The notes under the pieces: generated by a model
Told to the model about the DNA's origin: nothing
Database searches by the model: none
The model's input: only the letters and a program-made list of their open reading frames with translations
NCBI RefSeq assembly: GCF_002795805.1
Contig: NZ_CP018799.1
Coordinates: forward strand, 1,791,001-1,855,000
Length of the DNA stretch: 64,000 bases
Direction: 5' to 3'
DNA from: Mariprofundus aestuarium
Lineage (GTDB): Bacteria > Pseudomonadota > Zetaproteobacteria > Mariprofundales > Mariprofundaceae
Program-made: the position numbers and the translations under genes
In this document: piece after piece, positions 52,908 through 62,524 of the stretch
Numbering within the stretch: the stretch's first letter is position 1
How the letters are laid out: the number at the start of each line of letters is the position of its first letter

Positions 52908-54017
52908 TCAGAGGTCGAGGCTTAAACTTGCCGGATATTCCAACGCCTCTTTCACAGTAACCAGAAAGCGAACCGCCTCAGAACCATCGATCAGGCGATG
53001 ATCGTAGGAGAGCGCCAGATACATCATCGGCCTGATAACAATGGTATCGTTCTCAACCACGGCCCGTTTCTGGATATTGTGCATACCAAGAATGCCACTC
53101 TGCGGAGGATTAAGAATCGGGGTTGAAAGCATGGAGCCAAAAATGCCTCCATTGGTGATCGAAAAGGTGCCGCCCTTCAAGTCATCCGGACTTAAGCCAC
53201 CGCTGCGTGCCTTGTCTGCAAGATCAACGATCCCCTTCTCTATCTCGGCCAGGCTTAACAGATGCGCATCGCGCAGCACCGGTACGACTAACCCCCTCTC
53301 ACTACTCACGGCTATGCCGATATCCACATAATCGTGATAGACGATATCGTCACCCTCGATATAGGCATTAAGCGCCGGATATTTCGAGATCGCATGACTG
53401 ACCGCCTGCACAAAGAAGGACATAAAACCAAGCTTTACTCCATGTTTTTTCTTAAATGGCTCTCCGTAATGGCTGCGCAGATCCATCACTGCCTGCAGGT
53501 TCACCTCATTAAAGGTGGTCAACATTGCCGCCGTGTTCTGCGCGCTCTTTAACCGTTCAGCGATGCGAAGGCGAAGCCTGCTCATCGGCACCCGCTCCTG
53601 CTTTCGTCCCGCAGAGGTGGCGGCAGCTTTTACAGAAGCCTCGGCAACCTGCTTCACAGGTTTGGGCTCCACTGGCGCAGTTATAACCGCCTCAACCGGG
53701 ACCGCTTCGGCCACCTTCTTCACAGGTTCTTCGGCTGTGGTGGCATCAATGGCGGTGGAAGCCCCTGCAGCTGGCTGCACACTATCATCGATATAAGCGA
53801 TCACCTCGCCAGGCTCGACAATATCCTCAACCTTTTTCAGCACCCGTGTCAGCACACCGCTATCAAGGGCTGTGATCTCCATGGTGATCTTGTCACTTTC
53901 GATCTCTGCCAGCACATCATCAACAGCAACGGCTTCACCCTCCTGCTTCAGCCAGGTAATCAGTGTCGCTTCGGTCTCGGACTCTCCGAGGCTAGGTACC
54001 TTGATCTCAATTTCCAT
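52908..54017 (-). CDS. sucB: 2-oxoglutarate dehydrogenase E2, dihydrolipoyl succinyltransferase
   Basis: A 369-residue E2. The lipoyl domain (1-75) has Lys43 in ESDKITMEI, the lipoylation site. An Ala/Val/Pro-rich linker (about 80-138) leads to the catalytic domain ([33 protein letters not shown], and the active-site [15 protein letters not shown]). The E3-binding peripheral domain normally between linker and catalytic domain is not recognisable, which explains the shorter length (family about 400). It follows sucA by 12 bases. No lpd gene is in the window. Confidence 0.92.
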   Translation of the reverse strand: MEIEIKVPSLGESETEATLITWLKQEGEAVAVDDVLAEIESDKITMEITALDSGVLTRVLKKVEDIVEPGEVIAYIDDSVQPAAGASTAIDATTAEEPVKKVAEAVPVEAVITAPVEPKPVKQVAEASVKAAATSAGRKQERVPMSRLRLRIAERLKSAQNTAAMLTTFNEVNLQAVMDLRSHYGEPFKKKHGVKLGFMSFFVQAVSHAISKYPALNAYIEGDDIVYHDYVDIGIAVSSERGLVVPVLRDAHLLSLAEIEKGIVDLADKARSGGLSPDDLKGGTFSITNGGIFGSMLSTPILNPPQSGILGMHNIQKRAVVENDTIVIRPMMYLALSYDHRLIDGSEAVRFLVTVKEALEYPASLSLDL

Positions 54018-54029
54018 CGTTTACTCCCG

Positions 54030-56870
54030 TCATACCAGCAGACCCTCTGTTCCTTCAGCGAAGGCGGCATTCAGTAGCGCCTCTAGCTCTTGTTTATGCC
54101 GCTTCAGCGACCCGACAGCCGGTGCTGCCGATTCAGGGCGACTGACACCGAAAATCTTCTGGTCAGGAGAGAGTATCTGGCGAATCGGACTATTCAGGAA
54201 CGGCCATGCACCCTGATTCGCGGGCTCTTCCTGAACCCAGAAAATCTCATGTGTTGAAGCGTAAGGCTCAAGTTCAGTTTTAAGCTCTGCGGCAGGGAAT
54301 GGATAGAGCCGTTCGATCCGCAACAGTACAATATCCTGAATCTCCCGCTTCTGCCGTTCAGCAAGAAGGTCGTAATAGACCTTGCCTGAGCAGAGAATAA
54401 CACGCCGCATCAGGGCAGGCTGCAGATGCCTCTCACCCATCACCGGCAGGAACCTGCCATGTGTGAAATGCTCCAGCTTTGAGAAGGAGAGCTTCTGGCG
54501 CAACATGCTCTTGGGCCCCATCATAATCAGCGGCTTACGCACTTTGCTCATCAACTGGCGCCTGAACAGGTGGAACAACTGTGCTGGCGTAGTCGGATAG
54601 ACCACCAGCATATTATCCTCAGCACAGAGCTGCAGGAAGCGCTCCAGCCGTGCGGATGAGTGCTCCGCACCCTGTCCTTCATAACCATGCGGCAACCAGA
54701 GCACCAGTCCGGACATGCGATTCCACTTTGTCTCGCCTGCAGCGACAAACTGATCCACCACCACCTGAGCCATATTAGTAAAATCGCCGTACTGCGCCTC
54801 CCAGATGACAAGCGCTCTCGGCTCGGCCACCGAATAGCCATATTCGTAGCCCATCACCGCCATCTCGGAAAGCATGCTATCGACAACAATAAAGTGGGAG
54901 AGAGGCCCGTTCTCTACCTGCCGTAGCGGAATCATGTTTTTACCTGTAACCTGATCATAAACCACGGCGTGGCGATGGAAGAATGTACTGCGCCCGGAAT
55001 CCTCTCCGGTCAGGCGCACCCACCCCCCTTCACTTACCAGCGAGGCATAAGCCATCACTTCACCACAGCCCCAATCCACGGGCAGCTTGCCATCCATCAT
55101 CTGGATACGGTTTTCATAGATCTTCTCTACCTTGGGATGCATTGAGAACCCGGCAGGCAGGCGGTGAACCCTGTGGGCCAGGTCGGCCAGCAATTCACCA
55201 CTGAGCGCCGTATCCGGCTCTTCAGCTCCCTCAAAAACAAACCCGTTCCAGCGTCCCTGCAGGCTGTTTGCAGGACTGGGTGCGCTGCGGTCATTGGCCC
55301 TGCGTACCTTATCAAGGCAGTCGCGATAGTTGGTAATCATATCGTCACAGGCCTGCTCGCTGAGGATACCATCGCTAATCAAGCGATCGCGATAGATCTG
55401 TTCGACTGTCGGGTGTTCGTTAATGCGGCGATACATCACCGGCTGCGTCACCTCAGGTGAATCGGTCTCATTATGCCCGTGCCTGCGGTAGCAGATCAGG
55501 TCAATGACGATATCTTCGTGGAAGGTGTTGCGATACTCGACCGCAATCTCAGCAGCCAGGCAACACGCCTCCGGGTCATCTCCGTTCACATGCAGAATCG
55601 GTGCCTGCACGATCTTGGCGATATCAGTGCAGTAGGTGGTTGAACGCGCATCGAAAGGATTAACGGTAAAGCCGATCTGATTGTTGACGACGATATGAAT
55701 CGTGCCGCCAATACGGAACCCCCGCAACTTGGAGAGCTGCAGTGATTCGGCTACAACGCCCTGCCCGGCGAAGGCAGCATCGCCGTGTATCAACACGCTC
55801 ATCACTTCGGTTTTGGCTTTATCCTTACGGCGGCACTGCCTGGCCCGCACGCTTCCCAGCACGACAGGCGTAATAATCTCAAGATGGGATGGGTTAAAAC
55901 CAAGCGAGAGGTGAACGATGCCGGAAGGGGTAGTCACATCAGAGGAGAATCCCATGTGATACTTCACATCACCCTGCCCCTGCGCCGCCTCTTCGAACTG
56001 AGTTCCCTCAAACTCGGAGAAGATGTCGGTAAGTGCCTTGCCCATAATATTGGCCAGAACATTCAACCGCCCTCGATGGGCCATGCCCATAATAATCTCT
56101 TTGACCCCGTTTCTACTCGCCCGCCGAATCAGGGCATCAAGCATAGGAATCAGACTCTCACCACCCTCAAGGGAAAAACGTTTCTGCCCCACATAACGAG
56201 TGTGCAAAAACCGCTCCAGCTCCTCCGCATGCATGATTTGTCCGAAGATATGCCTGCGTGTATTGGCATCATAATTGGCGCGGGAGTGGATACGTTCAAG
56301 ACGCGACTGAATCCAGTGACGGCGCGCCGAATCGGTAATATGCATAAACTCCGGCCCGACATGACCACAGTAGGTCTGCTTAAGCAGAGCGATAATATCA
56401 CGAAGTGGCATCTGGCGGTCGCCGGTAAGATCACCCGTCGGGAACTCGGTATCCAGATCGGCCTCGGAAAGTCCGTAATAACCCAGCTCCAACTCCGGGC
56501 TTGTTAGGCGCGGATCAAGCTTCAGCGGATCAAGTTGGGCATGCAGGTGGCCGTGCATACGGTAAGCCTGAATCAGATAGATGGCCCGTGACGGATATTC
56601 AATGTCACCACGGTCGGAGAGCGCGGGAATATCATCGAAATAGCGTTTGGCAGCAGCTGTCTGGGGCCGCATCCTCTCCAGCATCGACTGATGCGTTACT
56701 GGAGGTGCCTCGCCGGAGACCTCTACCAGATCAGAGAAGTAGGCTACCCATTGTGGAGCAAGCGACTCAGGATCCCTGAGGTACTGCTCATAAACCTGCT
56801 CCAAGTATGCACTACCGGCACTGAACAGTTCATCCTGAATCCTGGCATCATCTGGCTTTGACTGACTCAC
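54030..56870 (-). CDS. sucA: 2-oxoglutarate dehydrogenase E1 component
   Basis: A 946-residue thiamine-diphosphate enzyme decarboxylating 2-oxoglutarate. It starts SAYLEQVYEQYLRDPESLAP, then IYLIQAYRMHGHLHAQLDPL, FLHTRYVGQKRFSLEGGESL, MGMAHRGRLNVLANIMG, VVNNQIGFTVNPFDARSTTY (ThDP/Mg site), HVNGDDPEA, YRRHGHNETDSP, EAQYGDFTNMAQVVVDQF and LPHGYEGQGAEHSSARLERF. Length and order are those of OdhA/SucA. It forms an operon with sucB. Confidence 0.96.
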   Translation of the reverse strand: MSQSKPDDARIQDELFSAGSAYLEQVYEQYLRDPESLAPQWVAYFSDLVEVSGEAPPVTHQSMLERMRPQTAAAKRYFDDIPALSDRGDIEYPSRAIYLIQAYRMHGHLHAQLDPLKLDPRLTSPELELGYYGLSEADLDTEFPTGDLTGDRQMPLRDIIALLKQTYCGHVGPEFMHITDSARRHWIQSRLERIHSRANYDANTRRHIFGQIMHAEELERFLHTRYVGQKRFSLEGGESLIPMLDALIRRASRNGVKEIIMGMAHRGRLNVLANIMGKALTDIFSEFEGTQFEEAAQGQGDVKYHMGFSSDVTTPSGIVHLSLGFNPSHLEIITPVVLGSVRARQCRRKDKAKTEVMSVLIHGDAAFAGQGVVAESLQLSKLRGFRIGGTIHIVVNNQIGFTVNPFDARSTTYCTDIAKIVQAPILHVNGDDPEACCLAAEIAVEYRNTFHEDIVIDLICYRRHGHNETDSPEVTQPVMYRRINEHPTVEQIYRDRLISDGILSEQACDDMITNYRDCLDKVRRANDRSAPSPANSLQGRWNGFVFEGAEEPDTALSGELLADLAHRVHRLPAGFSMHPKVEKIYENRIQMMDGKLPVDWGCGEVMAYASLVSEGGWVRLTGEDSGRSTFFHRHAVVYDQVTGKNMIPLRQVENGPLSHFIVVDSMLSEMAVMGYEYGYSVAEPRALVIWEAQYGDFTNMAQVVVDQFVAAGETKWNRMSGLVLWLPHGYEGQGAEHSSARLERFLQLCAEDNMLVVYPTTPAQLFHLFRRQLMSKVRKPLIMMGPKSMLRQKLSFSKLEHFTHGRFLPVMGERHLQPALMRRVILCSGKVYYDLLAERQKREIQDIVLLRIERLYPFPAAELKTELEPYASTHEIFWVQEEPANQGAWPFLNSPIRQILSPDQKIFGVSRPESAAPAVGSLKRHKQELEALLNAAFAEGTEGLLV

Positions 56871-56939
56871 AAACCCTCCAGAAATATTATACCCATTTAT
56901 AGACCCCTGAAACCGGATTGGCCAGAACTGTTTAAACCA

Positions 56940-57710
56940 TTAAATCCACTTCTTTGCCCTGTACCAGAATGTGCCTAAATATTCATGCAGCGCATCACAG
57001 CTCTCTGAAAAAACGTCCCAGCGAGGCAGGGCACTGCGCAGATCATAACCCCTGCGGCTCGCCTTGAAATCGCATGGAGCAGCTATCACCCTAATGCCGT
57101 GGGCTTTAAATGAAGCAACAGCACGCGGCATATGCCATGCCGTGGTCACGAGAATAACAGTAGAAATGTTTTTTTCAGCGAGCATCACTTTCATGTTGGC
57201 TGCATTTTCCCATGTATTGCTGGAAGAAGCCTCGACATGGATAGCCGATTCAGCAACCCCGAAGCGCTTCAGCCAGCGTTGCATCACCACCCCTTCTGGC
57301 TCGATATTTTCTGTGAGCACAGTGCCCCCGCTAACATACACATCAAGCCCGGTTCTTCTAAACAGATCCGCAGCATACAGGGTACGCATCATGGCCATAG
57401 GTTTTAGTGCGTCAGCACCGCCATACTCTGGCGCCTTCTCATAAACACCGGCTCCCAACACTGCAATAACAACCCGCTCACCCCGTGGCAGGTGCTCAAG
57501 TTTAAGCTGGGGATGGGCCTGCTCCAGCGGGATAAGCAGGATATCCCGAATAGGCTCCATGGAGAGTAGCCAGAAGGCTGCAAGGGAGAGGAGAATCAGC
57601 AAACGCCCCAGAAACCGCTTATGAAACAGCAGCCCAAGAAATGCCAGCAGGATCAATCCTCCCGGAGGAAGGATAAGCTGGGACAATGATTTGGTGAGAA
57701 GAAGTGTCAT
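56940..57710 (-). CDS. YdcF/ElyC-family (DUF218) membrane protein
   Basis: A 256-residue protein with two hydrophobic N-terminal segments (about 13-27 and 33-48) and a DUF218 domain: VVIAVLGAGVYE, LYAADLFRRTGLDVYVSGGT, EASSSNTWENAANMK and ILVTTAWHMPRAVASFKAHG. DUF218 proteins such as ElyC and SanA act in envelope biogenesis, but the reaction is not established. Its start and the CBS gene's stop share one base (TAATG). It is the last gene of the DUF1538/P-II-like operon; sucA begins 69 bases downstream on the same strand. Confidence 0.85.
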   Translation of the reverse strand: MTLLLTKSLSQLILPPGGLILLAFLGLLFHKRFLGRLLILLSLAAFWLLSMEPIRDILLIPLEQAHPQLKLEHLPRGERVVIAVLGAGVYEKAPEYGGADALKPMAMMRTLYAADLFRRTGLDVYVSGGTVLTENIEPEGVVMQRWLKRFGVAESAIHVEASSSNTWENAANMKVMLAEKNISTVILVTTAWHMPRAVASFKAHGIRVIAAPCDFKASRRGYDLRSALPRWDVFSESCDALHEYLGTFWYRAKKWI

Positions 57711-58117
57711 TAAACGAGATTCATCAAACCCTTCATCACCATATCGGTATGGCTGATAATACCGACAATCATGCCATCGCCATTAACGACCGGCGCGCGT
57801 GAGATATGAAAGCGGGCAAACAACGCACTGGCATAGCGGATATCCATATCCGGATGAACCGTAATCGCAGGTTTGGTCATTACCTCATAGATACTGATCC
57901 GATCCGAAGAGCGATTGGCCGCCAGAACTTCACGGGCAATATCAGAGAGCAATACGATGCCGTACTCATCATGCTCATGCCGTTTGTCCACGATCAGGCA
58001 TTTGGTTTCGACATAGCGCATCACTTCAAGCGCCTGCCGAACCGTAGCCACCCCATCAACGATATCGTAGTTCTCTTTCATGACATCGCGTACGGTAATT
58101 AATGACTGTCTGCTCAT
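57710..58117 (-). CDS. CBS-domain pair protein
   Basis: A 135-residue protein made of two CBS motifs: first at about 10-65 (VRDVMKENYDIVDGVATVRQ, LIVDKRHEHDEYGIVLLSDI), second at about 80-135 (YEVMTKPAITVHPDMDIRYA, FHISRAPVVNGDGMIVGIIS). CBS pairs bind adenine nucleotides and regulate transporters or enzymes. It is coupled by 4-base and 1-base overlaps to the P-II-like gene and to the YdcF gene, so these proteins probably act together on the DUF1538 proteins; this is inferred from the operon. Confidence 0.85.
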   Translation of the reverse strand: MSRQSLITVRDVMKENYDIVDGVATVRQALEVMRYVETKCLIVDKRHEHDEYGIVLLSDIAREVLAANRSSDRISIYEVMTKPAITVHPDMDIRYASALFARFHISRAPVVNGDGMIVGIISHTDMVMKGLMNLV

Positions 58118-58464
58118 AACTGATCCTCCACTTCATCCAACAGGCACATAATCTGCCCTCCCATTCCAATCGCATCTTCCACATCCACCTGAAATGCTAC
58201 GCCCGAACCGGGATTCTCTTCGAAACCCGCCTCCTCAGCGATTCGCTCCAGAATTTTCCGGCTCAGATGCTCCTCAACCAGAAAAAGCAGCATATCCCGC
58301 TGCGACTCAAGCGTCAGGCCGAAGAAGGTCTTCTTCGGATTTAACCCTTCACCGCGTGCATCACCAACCACAGTGGCTCCCGTAGCACCGGCTTCCCTCG
58401 CCACACGCATGATCTCATCGGTCTTATCGTCCGCGACAAGCGCAATCAACAGTTTAAAACGCAT
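58114..58464 (-). CDS. P-II-like signalling protein
   Basis: A 116-residue P-II-superfamily protein. The start at 58464 follows AGGAGGAGAAG directly; a longer frame is rejected. It begins [20 protein letters not shown], has EAGATGATVVGDARGEGLNP leading into a T-loop-like KKTFFGLTLESQRDML, and ends GGQIMCLLDEVEDQL. GlnB-specific sequence (such as the uridylylation Tyr) is absent. P-II-like proteins usually control a neighbouring transporter; here it overlaps a DUF1538 gene by 11 bases and a CBS gene by 4. Confidence 0.85.
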   Translation of the reverse strand: MRFKLLIALVADDKTDEIMRVAREAGATGATVVGDARGEGLNPKKTFFGLTLESQRDMLLFLVEEHLSRKILERIAEEAGFEENPGSGVAFQVDVEDAIGMGGQIMCLLDEVEDQL

Positions 58465-59263
58465 CTTCTCCTCCTTTTTCTGCATGCCTGCGCTTTTCGA
58501 GCCAGCGACTGATCTGGGCATAACCCATCACACTCATGATTGGAAAAACACTGGCAAACGCAATCAGGCCGAAGCCATCAATCAATGGACTTCGCCCCGG
58601 AATCGTCGCCGCCAGCCCCAGCCCAAGGGCTGCAAGCAACGGAACGGTTACGGTTGAAGTCGTCACACCGCCGGAGTCATAAGCCAGCGGAATAATCATT
58701 TTTGGTGCCCGCAACGTCTGTAGGATTACGACGACATAGGCCACAACAATATAGAGCCAAAGGTCGGTTCCGGTCACAATGCGGAAACAGCCAAGGGCGA
58801 CACCAGCGGCCACACCGAACGACACTGCAAGCCTGAGCCCCCATGCGGAGATCGCACCACCGGACACCTGCTGTGCTTTCATGCCTACAGCAATCAATGA
58901 TGGCTCAGCAAGCGTAGTTGCAAGGCCAATGGCAAAGGCAAACACATAGACCCATGTATAATCCTGCCAGCTAACCGCTTCGAGCACTGTGATGCCCTCT
59001 TGATACAACTCACCATATAGAAAAGCAGGGTTGGTCAACTGCGCAGCCATCACCTCACCGAGTGGGAAAATGGCCTCCTCAAGCCCCATCAGGAATAGTG
59101 CCAGCCCCAGCAACACATAGATAAATCCACGCAGCACCCGCCATACATGGGCAATCCTCTGCCGCAGAACAAACAGTTGAAAGCCAACCAGCACGGCAGC
59201 AATCGGAATCACATCGCGCAGCGTCGACTGCATCGTCTCCAGAAACAGTTCAATATGACTCAT
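58454..59263 (-). CDS. DUF1538 membrane protein (second of pair)
   Basis: A 269-residue DUF1538 integral membrane protein with about seven hydrophobic segments. The family block is [20 protein letters not shown] and [20 protein letters not shown], followed by [20 protein letters not shown]. It is homologous to the next gene throughout (both have FPLGE, TTxAEPxLIAV, [10 protein letters not shown] and [10 protein letters not shown]). DUF1538 proteins are presumed transporters of unknown substrate. It overlaps its neighbours by 4 and 11 bases. Confidence 0.88.
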   Translation of the reverse strand: MSHIELFLETMQSTLRDVIPIAAVLVGFQLFVLRQRIAHVWRVLRGFIYVLLGLALFLMGLEEAIFPLGEVMAAQLTNPAFLYGELYQEGITVLEAVSWQDYTWVYVFAFAIGLATTLAEPSLIAVGMKAQQVSGGAISAWGLRLAVSFGVAAGVALGCFRIVTGTDLWLYIVVAYVVVILQTLRAPKMIIPLAYDSGGVTTSTVTVPLLAALGLGLAATIPGRSPLIDGFGLIAFASVFPIMSVMGYAQISRWLEKRRHAEKGGEDAF

Positions 59264-60000
59264 ACAGTCAAAATCCCGAAGAGCATCACAAAGATCATCG
59301 GCAGCAGGGAAGCAAATGCGATCAGGCCGAAACCGTCCAGCATCGGGTTGCGTCCTCGAATCGAGGAAGCCAGCCCCACACCGAGTGCAGTTACCAGTGG
59401 CACCGTAATTGTCGAGGTCGTAACACCACCGGAGTCGTAAGCGATACCGATAATCTCATCCGGGGCAAAGTAGGTCATGATCACGACAACAAAGTAGCCG
59501 CCAATAATGCAGAAGTGCAGAGGCCATCCTTTAAGAATTCGAAGTACACCAAGCACAATGGCTATACCCACAGAGAGGGCGACAGTCATTCTCAACCCGT
59601 TGGCATAACCATCCATCGCCTCGGCTGTTGCATCAATTACACCACCCTGCGCCGCGATTTCAGCCGCCTTGCCAACAACAGCAATCAGCGCTGGTTCTGC
59701 AACCGTGGTGCCAAATCCGAGCAGGAATGCAAACAGCAGCAACCAGAAGACATTACCCTTTTTCGCAAAGGCAAAGGCCATCGATTCACCGAGGGGAAAA
59801 AGACCGATCTCAAGGCCGCGCACGAAAAGAGCAAGCCCGAGCAACACCATGACCAAGCCGGTTAACATCTCTTGCATATTCGGGATCGGCTGCTTGAGCA
59901 CCAGCTCCTGAAAAAAGAGAATGACCAGAATAATCGGGGTCAGATCACGCGCAGCTTCAAACAACGGGCGAAGCTGCGACAATAGATTGCGAATATTCAC
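59260..60000 (-). CDS. DUF1538 membrane protein (first of pair); start uncertain
   Basis: A DUF1538 membrane protein, 246 residues from the GTG at 60000 ([20 protein letters not shown]). It has [40 protein letters not shown] and [18 protein letters not shown]. The GTG has only a weak site. A much better one (GGGGAG) precedes ATG 60029, which opens an 11-codon frame ending at that same GTG. One lost base there would make ATG 60029 the true start ([15 protein letters not shown]). It overlaps the downstream DUF1538 gene by 4 bases (ATGA). Confidence 0.85.
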   Translation of the reverse strand: MNIRNLLSQLRPLFEAARDLTPIILVILFFQELVLKQPIPNMQEMLTGLVMVLLGLALFVRGLEIGLFPLGESMAFAFAKKGNVFWLLLFAFLLGFGTTVAEPALIAVVGKAAEIAAQGGVIDATAEAMDGYANGLRMTVALSVGIAIVLGVLRILKGWPLHFCIIGGYFVVVIMTYFAPDEIIGIAYDSGGVTTSTITVPLVTALGVGLASSIRGRNPMLDGFGLIAFASLLPMIFVMLFGILTV

Positions 60001-60029
60001 AGATCCGCTCGAATTGTCTGCTGAGTCAT
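59997..60029 (-). CDS. 10-aa leader ORF or frameshifted 5' end of DUF1538 gene
   Basis: ATG 60029 has a near-ideal ribosome-binding site (AAGGGGAG, 3 bases before the ATG) and encodes [10 protein letters not shown]-stop. The stop TGA overlaps the GTG of the DUF1538 gene (GTGA). Either a coupling leader peptide or the real N terminus separated by a one-base deletion. Confidence 0.4.
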   Translation of the reverse strand: MTQQTIRADL

Positions 60030-60218
60030 GATCTCCCCTTCTGATAGAAAAACTGCTTTCATATAATATCGCAAGCTCTGTTTTGGCGCAATATTGACGC
60101 CCGGGAAACCTCGGCACTTTACATCTGTTTATCCAGCACAAAGTGACCCCTATCTGGATTACACTCATAACCATCCGAAATCATTTGAAGGCAACCAGCC
60201 ATTGCGTATCATGGCTGC

Positions 60219-61256
60219 ATGAAAAACATTCCTGTCGCTATACTTGGAGCAACCGGCTATACCGGTGCTGAACTGATTCGGCTTATCGAAGCCCACCCCC
60301 ATTTTGAGGTCGCCCACCTGGGCGCTCACTCGCAGGCTGGCAAGCTTGCAGGTGAAGTACTGCCCGGTGTCAGCGGTCGCATTGCGGCCATGACGCTGGC
60401 GGCGGCCGATGCCACGCTGCCGCTTAATGTGGAACTGGTGTTTACCGCCCTGCCGCATGGCGCTGCCGCAGGCAGCGTTTTTTCAGCCCTTGAGGCAGGT
60501 AAAAAGGTCGTCGATCTCTCAGCTGACTTCAGGCATAAAACTCATGCTGTCTACAGAGCAGCGTATCAAGCCGATCACCCACATCCCGAACTCTTTGATG
60601 AGGCGGTATATGGGCTGACAGAACATGCCCGTGACCAGTTGGCTAGTGCAAGGCTGGTTGCCAACCCCGGCTGTTACCCGACCTCCGTACTGCTGCCTCT
60701 GATTCCACTACTGAAAGCGGGCGTGATAGACACCTCGTCTTCGATTATTATCGACTCTAAATCAGGCGCATCAGGTGCTGGCCGGAGTGCTAAAACCGAC
60801 CTGCTCTACTGCGAACTTAATGAATCGGTGAAAGCCTATGGTCTGCCAAGGCACAGGCATGCCTGGGAGATGGAGGAGTGGGCTCTGGGTTTTGCAGGTA
60901 GCGAAACAAAGGTTCGTTTTGTACCTCATATCCTGCCGATGAACAGAGGCATGCTCAGCACGCTGCACCTCTCCGGCAACAGCAGTGAAAGCTGGCTTGA
61001 TATTCTGCAGCAGGCATATGGAGATGAGCCATTTATAAAGCTGCTGCCGCAGGGGACATTGCCTTCCACCGCCGGCATCAGCGGCAGCAATCGCTGCGAC
61101 ATTGGCATTTCTCTGCTCAGTGAAACTGAAGTCGTGATTGTCAGCTGTATTGATAACCTGCTTAAAGGTGCAGCCGGTCAGGCGATCCAGAACGCCAACC
61201 TGATGTTTGGACTGGATGAAACCGAAGGTCTAGCCACCCACGCACTCTGGCCCTGA
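60219..61256 (+). CDS. argC: N-acetyl-gamma-glutamyl-phosphate reductase
   Basis: A 345-residue arginine-pathway enzyme (NADPH reduction of acetylglutamyl phosphate). It starts PVAILGATGYTGAELIRLIE (NADP fold), has VFTALPHGAAAGSV, VVDLSADFRHK, VYGLTEHAR, the active-site Cys in VANPGCYPTSVLLPL (near residue 150), SKSGASGAGR, and HRHAWEMEE. Length is typical. No strong ribosome-binding site is seen before the ATG. It stands first in a short plus-strand run. Confidence 0.96.
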   Translation: MKNIPVAILGATGYTGAELIRLIEAHPHFEVAHLGAHSQAGKLAGEVLPGVSGRIAAMTLAAADATLPLNVELVFTALPHGAAAGSVFSALEAGKKVVDLSADFRHKTHAVYRAAYQADHPHPELFDEAVYGLTEHARDQLASARLVANPGCYPTSVLLPLIPLLKAGVIDTSSSIIIDSKSGASGAGRSAKTDLLYCELNESVKAYGLPRHRHAWEMEEWALGFAGSETKVRFVPHILPMNRGMLSTLHLSGNSSESWLDILQQAYGDEPFIKLLPQGTLPSTAGISGSNRCDIGISLLSETEVVIVSCIDNLLKGAAGQAIQNANLMFGLDETEGLATHALWP

Positions 61257-61269
61257 CCAATTGGCCTTC

Positions 61270-62022
61270 ATGAAATCACTGTATGAAGCATTTAATGCCC
61301 CCATACACTTCAATCTCAGTCAGCTGAATGGAAAACGCTCATTAAGCTTTCATCTCTATCCGATTGTGCTGCTGCTTGTGGCGGGCCTGCTCTTCATCAT
61401 CATCTCAGTGGCCATCATCACAGCGTTAGCCACCGATAAGCTGACTCTCTTCTCACAGCAGAGTCAGACCAGTGAACTGCAGCAGAAGCTGAAACGCCTG
61501 CAGCAGAAAAATGCGGAGACCGAAGTCTTTCTCTCGCTGCGTGATGCTCAGATTGATGCCATGAAACAGGAGATTGAACGGCTTCAACATGAAAGGTCAG
61601 ATATGCAGAAACGCCTTGAGATGTTCGATGAGGTTCTGGCCGCCCGCAAGGTAAAGGGCGTGCATATGCTCAGGCCATCAGCCCAGTGGCAGAACAACAA
61701 CCTGATCAGTTACAGCCTGATTCTGGTTAAGGGTGAAAACTACCCGCGCTGGAGAAAGGGGACCCTGCAGTTTTCAGTCAAAACAGCTGAGGAGAAGCTG
61801 CTACAACTGCAAACAGAAAGAGGTAAAAGCAGCAAAAAGTTTGAAATGACCACGCAGGAGTTTGTCACCGGCTCACTGGCATGGCCTGGTCCGTGGAAGC
61901 CGGAAACCCTGATCATCACCATGTTTAACGAAGCGGGAAAACAGACCGGTGAGGTTACCATTCCCATCCTGAACCACGCCTTGATCGACACCGATGCGAA
62001 AAAGGAGAAGCCAAATGATTAA
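61270..62022 (+). CDS. Membrane protein with coiled coil (DUF6776-like)
   Basis: A 250-residue bitopic protein: a cytoplasmic N terminus (about 1-30), one transmembrane helix (about 33-55, PIVLLLVAGLLFIIISVAII), a long periplasmic coiled coil (about 62-125, QQKLKRLQQKNAETEVFLSL) and a C-terminal beta-rich domain (about 130-240, HMLRPSAQWQNNNLISYSLI). This order fits the uncharacterised DUF6776-like proteins of beta- and gammaproteobacteria. Function unknown. ATG 61270 is used; an in-frame TTG at 61261 is possible. The stop overlaps the gamma carbonic anhydrase start by 8 bases. Confidence 0.7.
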   Translation: MKSLYEAFNAPIHFNLSQLNGKRSLSFHLYPIVLLLVAGLLFIIISVAIITALATDKLTLFSQQSQTSELQQKLKRLQQKNAETEVFLSLRDAQIDAMKQEIERLQHERSDMQKRLEMFDEVLAARKVKGVHMLRPSAQWQNNNLISYSLILVKGENYPRWRKGTLQFSVKTAEEKLLQLQTERGKSSKKFEMTTQEFVTGSLAWPGPWKPETLIITMFNEAGKQTGEVTIPILNHALIDTDAKKEKPND

Positions 62023-62524
62023 ACCCTATTTGCACTGGAATCCTGAGATCGCCGATTCAGCCTTCATTGCTGAAACTGCCGATGTGATCGGCCGTGTTAA
62101 AATCGGTGCCGATTCAAGCATCTGGTATCAAGCCGTACTGCGCGGCGATGTCCACGATATCGAGATTGGTGAGCGCTCCAACATCCAGGATCACTGTATT
62201 CTGCACACCAGTGGCGGCGTATCCCCCTGCATTGTCGGCAACGACGTCACTGTCGGACACCGTGTTATCCTGCATGGCTGCGAGATTCAGGATCGCTGCC
62301 TGATCGGCATGGGGTCAATCATCATGGATAGGGCTGTACTTGAAGCGGGCTGTTTTCTTGCCGCTGGTTCGCTTGTCACTGAAGGCAAGGTTCTGCGTGG
62401 CGGTTACCTCTATGCGGGCAGCCCTGCTAAAGAACGCCGGGAACTCACCCAGGAGGAGAAGGATTTCCTCAACAGTGCCGCCAGAAACTATGTTGAAGTC
62501 TCAAAAAATCACGATGACAGCTGA
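62015..62524 (+). CDS. Gamma carbonic anhydrase family protein
   Basis: A 169-residue left-handed beta-helix protein. It starts WNPEIADSAFIAETADVIGR and shows hexapeptide repeats with the metal His residues in IQDHCILHTSGG and VGHRVILHGCEI. Length and sequence fit the short YrdA/CaiE/PaaY group, of which some members hydrate CO2 and others do not. AAAGGAG lies 6 bases before ATG 62015. It forms a chain of overlapping genes with the coiled-coil protein upstream and Ppx/GppA downstream. Confidence 0.88.
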   Translation: MIKPYLHWNPEIADSAFIAETADVIGRVKIGADSSIWYQAVLRGDVHDIEIGERSNIQDHCILHTSGGVSPCIVGNDVTVGHRVILHGCEIQDRCLIGMGSIIMDRAVLEAGCFLAAGSLVTEGKVLRGGYLYAGSPAKERRELTQEEKDFLNSAARNYVEVSKNHDDS

